Shown here piece after piece: positions 1 through 10,245 of a stretch of 60,886 nucleotides of DNA. This DNA is from an uncultured SAR86 cluster bacterium (GTDB lineage Bacteria > Pseudomonadota > Gammaproteobacteria > Magnimaribacterales > D2472): positions 1-60,886 of the forward strand of contig CACPCZ010000006.1 of assembly GCA_902632555.1 (NCBI GenBank), in the 5' to 3' direction. Under the pieces are notes generated by a model that had not been told where the DNA came from, searched no databases, and worked only from the letters and a program-made list of their open reading frames with translations. Positions within the stretch are counted from its first letter, which is position 1. Each line of letters begins with the position of its first letter. Position numbers and translations under genes: made by a program.

Positions 1-1
1 T

Positions 2-1018
2 GGTTCTGATATAACCATAGTTTCATCTTCAGGCCTATTAGAATTTGCATCAGCTCCAGACTTCGAGACACAAACTTCTTACTCTGCAACTGTAACGGTT
101 TCTGATGGTACAAATACTGTTACCCAAGACATAACTGTCAACGTGACTAATGTTAATGATGTAGCTCCTGAATTTACTTCAAATGCTACTTTCAGTGCAG
201 AAGAAAATCAAACAGCTATTGGAACTGTAACTGCAACTGATGCTGAAGGTGACGACGTAACATTTACTGTATCAGGATCTGAATTGGAGATTACTTCAGC
301 AGGGGTATTAACATTTGCTACTGCTCCAGATTATGAAACTGTTACTAGTTTTACAGCAACTGTAACTGCTTCAGACGGAACTAATTCAACCACTCAGGAT
401 ATTACAGTGAACGTGACAAACGTTAATGACAATAGTCCTGTTATAACTTCAAATGCAACATTTACAGCAGAAGAAAATCAAACTGCAATTGGAACTGTAA
501 CTGCAACTGATGCTGACGGCGATAGTGTTACTTTTACAATTTCAGGTTCTGAGCTTCAGATTACTTCCGCAGGTGTTTTATCATTTGTTTCAGCACCTGA
601 TTATGAGTCTCAAGACACATATACAGCAACTGTAACTGCTTCAGATGGAACCAATACGACTACACAAGATATTACTGTTACTATCACAGATGTAGCAAAT
701 GAAACAACAGTTCTCAGAGTTATCTCAACATCTGGTGGCGGATATGCGTATGTTATAGATGGAGTGGCGAAACCAACCTTAACATTTGAGAGAGGGAAGA
801 CATATGAATTTGATATGTCTGATCCAAGTAATGCAATTCATCCATTAAGATTCTCAACAACATCTGATGGAACTCATAATGGTGGAAGTATCTATAGTAC
901 TGGTGTCACGCAAGCATCGAATTCGATGACAATCACAATTAGTGCAAGCACTCCAAGTACTTTATATTACTTCTGTCTGGCACACTCAAATCAAGGCGGA
1001 AGAATTAATATTAACTAG
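2..1018 (+). CDS. Cadherin-repeat surface protein with C-terminal cupredoxin-like domain (5' truncated)
   Basis: The reading frame is already open at base 2, so only the C-terminal part of a larger protein is present. It begins with the end of one repeat, followed by two nearly complete repeats of 90 residues (about 176-445 and 446-706), each ending in a VTNVND-type or similar linker typical of cadherin-like domains. After base 710 comes a different domain with the pattern HPLRFSTTSDGTHNGG and later YYFCLAHSNQGG. This matches the cupredoxin-like tail often seen in marine phage and bacterial surface proteins, with a His, Cys and His arrangement like type 1 copper sites. The position usually held by the Met ligand is Gln. 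The protein is probably secreted or surface-bound, in adhesion or structure; the role is inferred. The tandem DNA repeats are the coding repeats themselves. Confidence 0.8.
   Translation, partial: GSDITIVSSSGLLEFASAPDFETQTSYSATVTVSDGTNTVTQDITVNVTNVNDVAPEFTSNATFSAEENQTAIGTVTATDAEGDDVTFTVSGSELEITSAGVLTFATAPDYETVTSFTATVTASDGTNSTTQDITVNVTNVNDNSPVITSNATFTAEENQTAIGTVTATDADGDSVTFTISGSELQITSAGVLSFVSAPDYESQDTYTATVTASDGTNTTTQDITVTITDVANETTVLRVISTSGGGYAYVIDGVAKPTLTFERGKTYEFDMSDPSNAIHPLRFSTTSDGTHNGGSIYSTGVTQASNSMTITISASTPSTLYYFCLAHSNQGGRININ
176..715 (+). repeat. Two tandem 270-bp coding repeats
   Basis: Two successive 270-bp units encode the same 90-residue cadherin-like module starting at TSNATF. Stretches such as the segment encoding AEENQTAIGTVTATDA are almost identical at the DNA level. 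A further partial unit lies at 2-175. The near identity points to recent duplication or ongoing homogenisation within the gene. Confidence 0.85.
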
Positions 1019-1023
1019 AAAGC

Positions 1024-1108
1024 TGGTGCCCCATATCTGAGTCGAACAGATACTCCCTTAGGAACGCGATTTTGAGTCGCGCGCGTCTACCAATTCCGCC
1101 AATGGGGC
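1024..1108 (-). tRNA. tRNA-Leu (anticodon CAA)
   Basis: On the minus strand the sequence folds as a class II tRNA: a GCCCCAT/ATGGGGC acceptor stem, an anticodon stem CGCGA/TCGCG with loop CTCAAAA (anticodon CAA, reading UUG), a long variable arm and a T arm with TTCGA. The 3' CCA is encoded. A TACAAT box at 1118-1123 on the same strand could serve as its -10 element. Confidence 0.96.
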
Positions 1109-1156
1109 AAGTGAAGCATTGTAGCTAAGTATTATCTATTTTAAAATCTTGGATCC

Positions 1157-3281
<2,125 letters not shown>

Positions 3282-3290
3282 GAATTATTC

Positions 3291-3587
3291 ATGGAAACAG
3301 CACAACCATCATTACTATCACCATTACTATTTTTGGGAATGTTACTTTTGTTCATGTACGTCTTCATTATTAGACCTCAAAATAAAAGAACCAAAGAGAT
3401 AAATGAAATGCTAGATAACTTAGTTGTTGGGTCTGAAATAATTGCAGCTAGCGGAATTTTAGGAAAAGTAAAAAGTATCAAAGGTGAATATATATCTGTT
3501 GAGGTAAGTGAGAATGTTGTTTTTAAGCTTCAAAGATCAGCAATTGCTAATATTCTTCCTAAAGGAACAATAGACTCAATCAAATAA
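3291..3587 (+). CDS. yajC: Sec translocon accessory protein YajC
   Basis: This small inner-membrane protein of 98 residues has one N-terminal membrane segment (about residues 10-28) ending in the typical YVFIIRPQNKR. A soluble domain follows with VGSEIIAASGILGKV and VEVSENVVFKLQRSAI. YajC associates with SecDF and the SecYEG channel. It lies directly between tgt and secD, with one base separating it from the secD start, as in many gammaproteobacteria. Confidence 0.96.
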   Translation: METAQPSLLSPLLFLGMLLLFMYVFIIRPQNKRTKEINEMLDNLVVGSEIIAASGILGKVKSIKGEYISVEVSENVVFKLQRSAIANILPKGTIDSIK

Positions 3588-3588
3588 A

Positions 3589-5445
3589 GTGAATAAGTTC
3601 TCTATTTATCAATATATGCTAATTTTGATTGTATTGGTCATAGGATCTATATATGCGCTCCCAAATCTTTATCCCACGCAACCATCAATTCAAATTGCAT
3701 ACACTGATTCTGCAAAATCTGCAGATCAAGAGCTCCTTAATGACCTTGAAAATATACTTGAAGACTCAGAGACAGCCTATGATGAGATATTTTTGAGAGA
3801 AAACAAAATTGTTGTTAAATTTCCTGATGTAGAAACTCAATTAAAATCAAAAACTGTCTTACAACAGCAGCTTCTTGATAAAGTTATAATTGCTTTGAAT
3901 TTAGAGCCATCAACACCACAATGGTTAAAAAATTTAGGTGGTAATCCAGTAAAACTTGGCTTAGATTTATCAGGTGGCGTACATTTTCTTCTTGAAGTAG
4001 ACATCGAAACAGCTGAACAAGGAAGACTTGAACTTCTTTTAGATAACTATAGAAAATCTTTTAAAGATGAAAATATTAAATATGGCAAATCTGAAATTAG
4101 AGACTTGGCTTTACTGTTTCAATTCTCTGATAAAAGTAGTTATAACAAGGCTTTAAAAAAATATAGAGATGAAAGCCTTGGAATAACAGGAGTTCAATAT
4201 GTTATTACAGAAAGACCAAGTTCAAATACATTGCTCTTAGAATATTCTGATATCGCTCTTAGAGAGATTAGAGATTATGCAGTAGGCCAAAACCTTACAA
4301 CATTAAGAAATAGAGTAAACGAACTGGGAGTATCTGAGCCTATTGTTCAAAGACAGGGATCTAATCGAATTGTAGTTGAACTTCCAGGTGTGCAGGACCC
4401 GACTGCTGCAAAAAAAATTATCGGGAAGACAGCTAATCTTGAATTTCGACTTGAAGCTAATTCAAGAACTTCTCCATTAAGGAAAGAGCAATTTAATTAT
4501 AAAAATAGTGATTATCAATCTGCTTTTTTAGAGAAAGCTGTTGTAGTGACAGGTGATCGAGTCACTAATGCAAATACTGGTTTTGATGAAAGTGGTTTTG
4601 CTCAGGTAAATATCACCCTTGATATGCAAGGTGGACGAGCAATGCAAAAAGCAACTTCTGGCAATATTGGGAGAGGTCTGGGCGTATTATTTGTTGAACA
4701 AAAAACAAAATCAGAATTAGTCGTAAATGAAGCTGGTGAAACTGTCATTGAACAAACAAGTTATATTGAAAAAAATATAATTAGTTTAGCTACTATTCAA
4801 GCAGTACTTGGAACAAGTTTCAGAATTACAGGAGTAGGTTCACCAGCTGAAGCCAGTGAGCTTGCTTTACTGCTTAGGGCCGGGGCATTGGCGGCACCAA
4901 TGAAGTTTGTTGAAGAAAGAACAGTTGGACCAAGTTTAGGTAAAGAGAATATAGAACTAGGCATGAAATCTATTGTTATTGGTTTCAGTTTGGTTGTTCT
5001 ATTCATGGCTTTTTACTACAGAGTTTTTGGACTAGCAGCAAATATATCTCTTATTATTAATTTGGTTCTGATAACTGGCATCATGTCTCTTTTAGGCGCA
5101 ACACTAACTCTGCCAGGAATAGCGGGTATTGTTCTCACAGTTGGTATGGCTGTTGATGCAAATGTATTAATTTTTTCAAGGATTCGAGAGGAACTTAAAG
5201 AAAAAAATCCGCAATTAGCAATAAAAGATGGTTTTTCAAGAGCATTCGTAACAATTTTTGATGCAAATATAACAACATTAATAGCAGCTCTAATTTTATA
5301 CGTAATAGGCACAGGTCCAGTGAAAGGTTTTGCAATTACTCTTTCAATAGGAATTGTTACTTCAATGTTTACAGCAATTATGTGTACAAGGGCCATGGTC
5401 AATTTAATGTACGGCAATAAAAATATTCAGGAGCTAAAAATATAA
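3589..5445 (+). CDS. secD: Protein translocase subunit SecD
   Basis: SecD works with SecF to use the proton gradient to drive late steps of protein export. The 618-residue product has an N-terminal membrane helix, the DLSGGVHFLLEVD motif (about 126-138), a large periplasmic domain, and five C-terminal membrane helices starting near residue 465 with VDANVLIFSRIREE. The start is a GTG at 3589, directly after the yajC stop. The stop overlaps the secF start by one base (TAATG). Length and order are as expected. Confidence 0.97.
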   Translation: MNKFSIYQYMLILIVLVIGSIYALPNLYPTQPSIQIAYTDSAKSADQELLNDLENILEDSETAYDEIFLRENKIVVKFPDVETQLKSKTVLQQQLLDKVIIALNLEPSTPQWLKNLGGNPVKLGLDLSGGVHFLLEVDIETAEQGRLELLLDNYRKSFKDENIKYGKSEIRDLALLFQFSDKSSYNKALKKYRDESLGITGVQYVITERPSSNTLLLEYSDIALREIRDYAVGQNLTTLRNRVNELGVSEPIVQRQGSNRIVVELPGVQDPTAAKKIIGKTANLEFRLEANSRTSPLRKEQFNYKNSDYQSAFLEKAVVVTGDRVTNANTGFDESGFAQVNITLDMQGGRAMQKATSGNIGRGLGVLFVEQKTKSELVVNEAGETVIEQTSYIEKNIISLATIQAVLGTSFRITGVGSPAEASELALLLRAGALAAPMKFVEERTVGPSLGKENIELGMKSIVIGFSLVVLFMAFYYRVFGLAANISLIINLVLITGIMSLLGATLTLPGIAGIVLTVGMAVDANVLIFSRIREELKEKNPQLAIKDGFSRAFVTIFDANITTLIAALILYVIGTGPVKGFAITLSIGIVTSMFTAIMCTRAMVNLMYGNKNIQELKI

Positions 5446-6359
5446 TGGATATTAAATTTAGGTTCATGAAATTTAGGAAGATTGCCGGAATTATTTCTAT
5501 TACTATCTTTCTTGTCTCAATTCTTTCGCTAGGTTTAAGAGGTCTTAGCCTCGGGTTAGATTTTAGTGGAGGAACATTATTAGAAATTACATATGAGGAA
5601 CCAGTCTCTCTTGAGCTCATAAGAAACACACTTGAAAAAAATGGATATCCTGATTCTCAAGTTGTAAATTTTGGAACCAATCTAGATGTTTTAATTAAGG
5701 TTGCAGATCAAGATGGTAATAGTTCAATTGGTGAAAATATTTTTAATATCCTCAATGAACAAGGTATTAGCGGTGAGTTAAAAAGAGTTGAGTTTGTAGG
5801 TCCTCAAGTGGGCGCTGAATTGAGAGATCAAGGTGGACTAGGGATGTTAATAGCTTTATTTATGATATTAATGTACGTTGCATTCAGATTTCAATACAAG
5901 TTTGGGCTTGGAGCTGTTGCTGCTCTTATGCATGATGTAGTAATAATATTAGGCTTATTCTCAATTTTTGCATGGGATTTTGATTTGACAGTTTTGGCTG
6001 CACTACTGGCTGTTATTGGATATTCTTTGAATGATACCATAGTCGTTTCAGACAGAATTCGGGAGAATTTCAGAACAGAACGTGTTCTTGAGCCCATAGA
6101 TTTGGTTGATCTTTCTCTTAATCAAACATTAGGAAGAACAATAATTACTTCATTTACAACTCTTCTAGTTTTATTTGCACTATTTATATTTGGCGGTGAA
6201 TTAATTCGAGGATTTAGCCTTGCTTTAATACTTGGAGTTTTAGTTGGAACCTATTCATCAATATATGTTGTCGCAAATATGCTTCTATCGATGAACCTTT
6301 CACAAGAGGATCTTGCAATTCCAGAGCCAGAAGGTGCTGACTTTGATGGAATGCCTTAA
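5445..6359 (+). CDS. secF: Protein translocase subunit SecF
   Basis: SecF is the partner of SecD in the membrane. The 304-residue product has an N-terminal helix, the LGLDFSGGTLLEI motif near residue 31, and a C-terminal helix bundle with YSLNDTIVVSDRIREN. The start codon overlaps the secD stop. Its end overlaps by a few bases with the convergent suhB-like gene on the other strand, leaving no room for a separate terminator. Confidence 0.97.
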   Translation: MDIKFRFMKFRKIAGIISITIFLVSILSLGLRGLSLGLDFSGGTLLEITYEEPVSLELIRNTLEKNGYPDSQVVNFGTNLDVLIKVADQDGNSSIGENIFNILNEQGISGELKRVEFVGPQVGAELRDQGGLGMLIALFMILMYVAFRFQYKFGLGAVAALMHDVVIILGLFSIFAWDFDLTVLAALLAVIGYSLNDTIVVSDRIRENFRTERVLEPIDLVDLSLNQTLGRTIITSFTTLLVLFALFIFGGELIRGFSLALILGVLVGTYSSIYVVANMLLSMNLSQEDLAIPEPEGADFDGMP

Positions 6360-7147
6360 TTTTTAATATAAGGCTTAACTGATTTAAGTATAGATTTATA
6401 TATTTTTGAAGAAGAAGCAATTATATTATTACCATCTAAAAACTTTGGATCTCCATTAAAATTACTTACTAGAGCGCCACCTTCTTGAGCAATCAATGAT
6501 CCTGCTGCAATATCTATGATGTTTAAATCATGTCCCCAAATACCATCCAGCCTTCCAGTGCCAACATAAGCTAGGTCTAACGAGAAACATCCCGATTCAC
6601 GCATATTTAATTTTTGATTAGACAATTCTTTATGAGATTTATCAAAATCATAATCTTTTGATTTCTGTCTAGACTTACAAAACGCTAACATAGCATTCTC
6701 TAAGCCTTGTTGTTTACTTGCTCTTATTTTATTGTTATTTAGATTTGCTCCTCCACCCACATACGCTGCAAATTCTTCTCGTCTAATAGGATCTATAATT
6801 ACAGCTGACGTAATCACATTATCAATCATCGCACATAAAGATATTGAAAAATGTGGATATCCATTGATGAAATTTTCAATTCCATCCATTGGTTTAAGAA
6901 TCCAGGTTAAATTTGAATTATTAATGACATGACCTTGCTGTGTGCTCAACAAATTGTCCTCTTTATGAAATTTTTGAATTTCTTCAAAAACTAGGTCTTC
7001 AACTCTTCTTTCAATAGCCTTGATGTAGCCTTCTGGACCACCCTTAGACGAATCTAGACTATGAACCTTTTTGACAGCAAACTCCAACTCAGCAGCTCCT
7101 TTTCTTGCCGCTAATTGATTAACATTTAATAAAGCTTGTTTTGACAT
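6356..7147 (-). CDS. suhB: SuhB-like inositol monophosphatase family protein, catalytic residues altered
   Basis: This 263-residue protein aligns along its length with E. coli SuhB, including FINGYPHFSISL, the SLDLAYVGTGRLDGIW block and DIAAGSLIAQEGG. Like E. coli suhB, it is divergent from trmJ. Known IMPases bind Mg2+ through a Glu pair and a DPxDGT motif. Here the Glu pair reads TQQ (residues 69-71) and DPLDGT reads KPMDGI (residues 85-90), so a Glu and an Asp metal ligand appear lost; D88 and the DIAAG Asp remain. In E. coli, SuhB also acts with NusA in ribosomal RNA antitermination and does not need phosphatase activity for this. I infer that this copy keeps the transcription role rather than the enzyme role. 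Confidence 0.85.
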   Translation of the reverse strand: MSKQALLNVNQLAARKGAAELEFAVKKVHSLDSSKGGPEGYIKAIERRVEDLVFEEIQKFHKEDNLLSTQQGHVINNSNLTWILKPMDGIENFINGYPHFSISLCAMIDNVITSAVIIDPIRREEFAAYVGGGANLNNNKIRASKQQGLENAMLAFCKSRQKSKDYDFDKSHKELSNQKLNMRESGCFSLDLAYVGTGRLDGIWGHDLNIIDIAAGSLIAQEGGALVSNFNGDPKFLDGNNIIASSSKIYKSILKSVKPYIKN

Positions 7148-7182
7148 GTCGCTATTGTAATAGAAATCAGCATAATAGTTGT

Positions 7183-7908
7183 ATGAGTTTAAAAACTAAT
7201 TTAATTAATATAGTTTTAGTCGACACCATCCATCCAGGTAACATTGGTTCAGTTGCAAGGGCTATGAAGACAATGGGCCTTTATAGGTTGTCTCTTGTAA
7301 ATCCTCGTGTTTTTCCTTCAGGAGATGCTAATGCATTAGCTGGTAATGCCACCGATGTTCTTAAAAATGCAAAAATTTTTTCATCAATTAATGATGCCAT
7401 CAAAGACAGCACATTTGTTTATGCTACTTCTTCCAGAGATAGATCCATACAATGGCCATTAATGAATGCTGAAAGTGCAGCAAATGAAATATGTAATCAA
7501 GTAAATTCTGATAAAGAGGTTTCAATAGTTTTTGGAAAAGAGGATAGGGGACTTACCAACGAAGAGCTTGAACTTGCAAATAAACTAATTGAGATTCCGG
7601 CAAATCCAGAGTACCCCGTTTTAAATTTGGCTATGTCAGCTCAAATAATTTCGTATGAAATATTAAAAGCCTCATCAGACAGTCAGACCAAAGAGTGGAG
7701 GGATTATCCAGAGGTGAACTCTAAACAATTACAAATGCTAATTGATCATTTTATTGAAACTGCAGTTGAGATTGATGTTATAGATCCTAAGAATCCAAAA
7801 AAAATTATTTCACGTATTAAAAGAATGTTCACTAGGCTTCAGCCAGATGAAATGGAAGCCAGTTTTATGAGAGGATTTTTATCTGGTATAAAAAAGAAAT
7901 TAGAATAA
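7183..7908 (+). CDS. trmJ: tRNA (cytidine/uridine-2'-O-)-methyltransferase TrmJ
   Basis: TrmJ belongs to the SPOUT class and methylates the ribose at position 32 of several tRNAs. The N-terminal block VLVDTIHPGNIGSVARAM and the C-terminal knot motif VLNLAMSAQI are clear. Between them lies FGKEDRGLTNEEL, also diagnostic. The ATG at 7183 fits homologues; an upstream ATG at 7141 would add 14 cysteine- and asparagine-rich residues and overlap the suhB start. The product is 241 residues. Confidence 0.95.
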   Translation: MSLKTNLINIVLVDTIHPGNIGSVARAMKTMGLYRLSLVNPRVFPSGDANALAGNATDVLKNAKIFSSINDAIKDSTFVYATSSRDRSIQWPLMNAESAANEICNQVNSDKEVSIVFGKEDRGLTNEELELANKLIEIPANPEYPVLNLAMSAQIISYEILKASSDSQTKEWRDYPEVNSKQLQMLIDHFIETAVEIDVIDPKNPKKIISRIKRMFTRLQPDEMEASFMRGFLSGIKKKLE

Positions 7909-7915
7909 ATATGAT

Positions 7916-7943
7916 TTGAATATCTTATTCTATTCCATATAAT
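7916..7943 (+). promoter_or_regulatory. Likely promoter of tRNA-Glu
   Basis: TTGAAT at 7916-7921 and a perfect TATAAT at 7938-7943 are separated by 16 bases. The predicted start lies 7-8 bases before the mature tRNA. Confidence 0.7.
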
Positions 7944-7957
7944 ACACAACTTATCCT

Positions 7958-8033
<76 letters not shown>

Positions 8034-8040
8034 ATTTACT

Positions 8041-8068
8041 AAAAAGCCCACACTAGTGGGCTTTTTTT
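8041..8068 (+). terminator. Rho-independent terminator after tRNA-Glu
   Basis: GCCCAC/GTGGGC stem with loop ACTA, flanked by A and T runs and followed by seven T, placed just after the tRNA. Confidence 0.92.
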
Positions 8069-8077
8069 ATTTGTGTT

Positions 8078-8174
8078 GTGTCCATGGTGTGTCCCTATGT
8101 ATTTCTTTTAGTTAAAGGATTTATAAAATCTTAAAGTGTCCATCAATGTGTCCATGAACTATTAATTTGTGTCC
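8078..8174 (+). repeat. Five GTGTCC direct repeats downstream of tRNA-Glu
   Basis: GTGTCC occurs at 8078, 8089, 8136, 8148 and 8169, three of them followed by AT. Short repeats of this kind directly downstream of a tRNA are common beside integrase attachment sites. No integrase gene is present here, so this may be a scar or recombinase arm-site remnant. The last copy provides the GTG start of the next reading frame. Confidence 0.45.
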
Positions 8175-8642
8175 GCAATGAATTTTATTTTGACAAACTG
8201 GTATGGCATCATTATTTATATGTTTTTTCTAAAGATACTAGAGAAATTAGGACGAAAAAGAGTCGTATTGGATAGGGGTCCCTCGCACCCAGAATATCAC
8301 CTAGCCAAACCATGGACTGAAAGGTATTATTTGCTATTTAGAAAAAGACCAAAATGGTTTCCTTTCAATATACTTATTAATCATATAATTGATAATGACC
8401 ACGGTATTGGACTTCATAATCATCCCTGCCCATACATTACAATTATTTTAAGTGGAGGTTACTGGGAGACAAACGTTAAGAAAGAAAGAAAATGGCGTGG
8501 AAAATTTTATATAGGTTTTAGAAGTGCTGACAATTTACACCGAGTTGACTTAGAACCAGGCATTAATCCTATTACAATATATATTGCTGGTCCATTCGGA
8601 CTGAGAAAAAAAGGAAGAAGTGAATACGGGACTTGGAAATAA
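8169..8642 (+). CDS. Cupin-like hypothetical protein
   Basis: The 157-residue product begins with a hydrophobic segment (about residues 8-24). A beta-rich domain follows with LHNHPCPYITIILSGGYWE, which has the His pair and Gly pattern of a cupin motif, then HRVDLEPGINPITIYIAG as a likely second cupin motif. Similar proteins occur in phages and marine bacteria; the substrate is unknown. The start may be the GTG at 8169 or the ATG at 8178. It sits just after tRNA-Glu and the GTGTCC repeats, which suits a gene brought in with a mobile element (inference). Confidence 0.65.
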   Translation: MSAMNFILTNWYGIIIYMFFLKILEKLGRKRVVLDRGPSHPEYHLAKPWTERYYLLFRKRPKWFPFNILINHIIDNDHGIGLHNHPCPYITIILSGGYWETNVKKERKWRGKFYIGFRSADNLHRVDLEPGINPITIYIAGPFGLRKKGRSEYGTWK

Positions 8643-8656
8643 TTTTTTCTTTGTTA

Positions 8657-8944
8657 TTAAGTTATAAGTTTTGGTATCAAACCAATTTGAGCAAGAATTC
8701 CAAAAATAATCATTAATATGAAAGCTGCCAGAATTTGTAAATTCTTTTTTTCAACCAACTCAAATAGATCTTCTAAAACTTTTCTTACAAAATCATCAGC
8801 ACTGCCCATTAATTTAACAGCTTTTCTTGTCCACTTATCAGTCTTGTCGATTAGTGGAAGAGCAAGTGCAGCAATAATAAGCCACACAACTCCATTTAAA
8901 ATCATGTCTATAATCCATCCTATTACAACCCAATTAACTTCCAT
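8657..8944 (-). CDS. Small membrane protein, unknown function
   Basis: A 95-residue product with two hydrophobic segments: about residues 5-30 (WVVIGWIIDMILNGVVWLII) and 70-92 (ILAAFILMIIFGILAQIGLI). A charged middle region, DKTDKWTRKAVKL, separates them. I do not recognise the family. The opposite-strand frame at 8718-8957 is less protein-like and ignored. The gene is convergent with the cupin gene and shares its island-like setting after tRNA-Glu. Confidence 0.6.
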   Translation of the reverse strand: MEVNWVVIGWIIDMILNGVVWLIIAALALPLIDKTDKWTRKAVKLMGSADDFVRKVLEDLFELVEKKNLQILAAFILMIIFGILAQIGLIPKLIT

Positions 8945-9051
8945 TAAATTATATTAATGTATAAATATGCATAAATTAAATAAAGTTAAAAGTTTTTTAC
9001 TATTGTTGATATATTTAATGTAAGATTGCATTTTCTCATTTAGGATAATTA

Positions 9052-9297
9052 ATGAATATATATGTCGGAAATATTTCTTGGGGATTAACAGACCAAGATC
9101 TAGAAAATGTTTTTGCTGAACATGGAACAGTCACTTCTGCAAAAATTATTACAGACAGAGCGACTGGACGCTCCAGAGGCTTTGGTTTTGTTGAAATGAG
9201 TGATGGAGCTGAGGCTGCTATCGAAGCATTAAACGGTACTGAAGTTGACGGAAGGGAATTAGTTGTTAATGAATCAAGACCCAAAGATAAAAGCTAA
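9052..9297 (+). CDS. Glycine-poor RRM-type RNA-binding protein
   Basis: This 81-residue protein is a single RNA-recognition motif. RNP2 (IYVGNI, residues 3-8) and RNP1 (RGFGFVEM, residues 42-49) are both intact with their aromatic residues. It lacks the glycine-rich tail of cyanobacterial and plant homologues. Bacterial RRM proteins of this type bind single-stranded RNA and are often linked to cold or stress responses; the targets here are unknown. It is preceded by an AT-rich region with AGGA about 7 bases before the ATG, and appears to be transcribed alone. Confidence 0.93.
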   Translation: MNIYVGNISWGLTDQDLENVFAEHGTVTSAKIITDRATGRSRGFGFVEMSDGAEAAIEALNGTEVDGRELVVNESRPKDKS

Positions 9298-9689
9298 CTA
9301 AGACTTTCCAAAGAAGCTATCATTTTTTCTTGGACTTTCTCAACGGCTTTGATAGGTCTAATCATTACTTTAAAATTTTGAATCTTCCCGTCTTCGTTCC
9401 ATTCGATTATATCAACACCATTTACAGAGATATCGTCGATAAAAGTCTCAAATTCTAGTACAGAGTTCATTCCGTCGTGAACTTCTTTTGTATATTTAAA
9501 TTTATTCATATTGAATGATTGACCAGCAGCATATAAGTACATAAGAGTAACTTCTTTTCCATGCATTGGTTTAAAAACTACTGGAGATGAGAAAGAAGCA
9601 TCTTCAGCTATGATTTCATCTAAATCTTTTACTTCATAACTTTTTACTACATTGTGCCATTTATGTATTAGTTCGCTTGCTTGAATCAT
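9294..9689 (-). CDS. NTF2/SnoaL-like domain protein
   Basis: The 131-residue product fits the NTF2-like alpha/beta barrel fold: an N-terminal helix (MIQASELIHKWHNVVKS), LDEIIAEDASFSSPVVFKPMHGK, and strands ending in VDIIEWNEDGKIQNFKVMIRP, a pattern typical of SnoaL-like small-molecule enzymes or binders. The start at 9689 is supported by an AAAGGT ribosome site; an in-frame extension to 9752 is rejected because it is basic, aromatic and unconserved in appearance. The stop overlaps the convergent RRM gene by four bases. Function is unknown. Confidence 0.8.
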   Translation of the reverse strand: MIQASELIHKWHNVVKSYEVKDLDEIIAEDASFSSPVVFKPMHGKEVTLMYLYAAGQSFNMNKFKYTKEVHDGMNSVLEFETFIDDISVNGVDIIEWNEDGKIQNFKVMIRPIKAVEKVQEKMIASLESLS

Positions 9690-9730
9690 ATAAATACCTT
9701 TTTTTTGTAAAACTCTCGAAATGTTCAAAA

Positions 9731-9736
9731 TATAAT
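9731..9736 (+). promoter_or_regulatory. Perfect -10 box upstream of the leader ORF
   Basis: TATAAT at 9731-9736 in the short divergent gap between two NTF2-like genes. A convincing -35 at 17 bases is not visible; TTGTAA lies at 9705-9710, 20 bases upstream. Confidence 0.45.
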
Positions 9737-9763
9737 AGTATCTTATTCGCATAGGAGAGAGAT

Positions 9764-9811
9764 ATGAAGAATTTTTTTAATAAATGGATTTCTAAGGAAA
9801 AAATAATATGA
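9764..9811 (+). CDS. 15-codon leader ORF translationally coupled to the next gene
   Basis: After a strong AGGAGAGAG ribosome site (9753-9761) an ATG opens a 15-codon frame encoding MKNFFNKWISKEKII. Its TGA stop overlaps the ATG of the next gene as ATGA (9808-9811). The downstream gene has only a weaker AAGGAA inside this frame. This layout suggests translational coupling or a leader peptide. The peptide is basic and amphipathic. Expression is not shown by sequence alone. Confidence 0.5.
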   Translation: MKNFFNKWISKEKII

Positions 9812-10173
9812 GTGATATTGATAAAATAAATAGCTGTGTTCAATCTTACTATGATGGTTGTTGCGAATCAGATTCTAATAAAATCAAAGATGTATTTGAT
9901 GAAAATGCAATGATCAGTGGATACCTGCCTGATGGGTTGCATGAAATGTCCCTGAATGATTTTGCTGATTTCGTGGGTGCTCAACAGCCATCTCCAAGAT
10001 CAAAAGGTGATGAAGAAAGCCTAGAAATTATTTCAAGTGATATTCATGGTTCAACTGCCATAGTAATGGTCAGAGAAAAATATTTAGGAATGACTTTTGT
10101 TGATACTCTCTCATTTCTTAAAAAAGACGATACTTGGAAAATATATACTAAGTTATTTCATGTTGAATCATAA
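9808..10173 (+). CDS. NTF2-like (lumazine-binding type) protein
   Basis: The 121-residue protein has the profile of the SnoaL/lumazine-binding-like branch of NTF2 folds: an N-terminal helix (IDKINSCVQSYYDGCCESD), IKDVFDENAMISGYLPDG, a HGSTAIVMVREKYLGM strand pair and a closing DTLSFLKKDDTWKIYTKLFHVE. Such proteins are often small isomerases or orphan binding proteins; the function here is unknown. It is divergent from another NTF2-like gene (9294-9689), and the two are too different to be a recent duplication. Confidence 0.8.
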   Translation: MSDIDKINSCVQSYYDGCCESDSNKIKDVFDENAMISGYLPDGLHEMSLNDFADFVGAQQPSPRSKGDEESLEIISSDIHGSTAIVMVREKYLGMTFVDTLSFLKKDDTWKIYTKLFHVES

Positions 10174-10245
10174 ATTCTCTTAAGTGCTGAATGAATCTGA
10201 GATTGCAGTATCATTTATGTTACATTACCTTAAAATATCAGTGAC

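Noticed and set aside
176-715. Tandem repeats resembling an array
   Set aside because: The 270-bp units are in frame and encode cadherin-like modules; there are no spacers, so this is not a CRISPR array.
5016-5417. Minus-strand frame of 133 codons inside secD
   Set aside because: It lies entirely opposite a highly conserved secD segment and has no recognisable domain; it is a shadow frame.
8718-8957. Plus-strand 79-residue frame opposite the small membrane protein
   Set aside because: Its composition is Ser/Thr/Ile-rich without a recognisable pattern, while the minus-strand frame has two clean hydrophobic segments and a charged middle.
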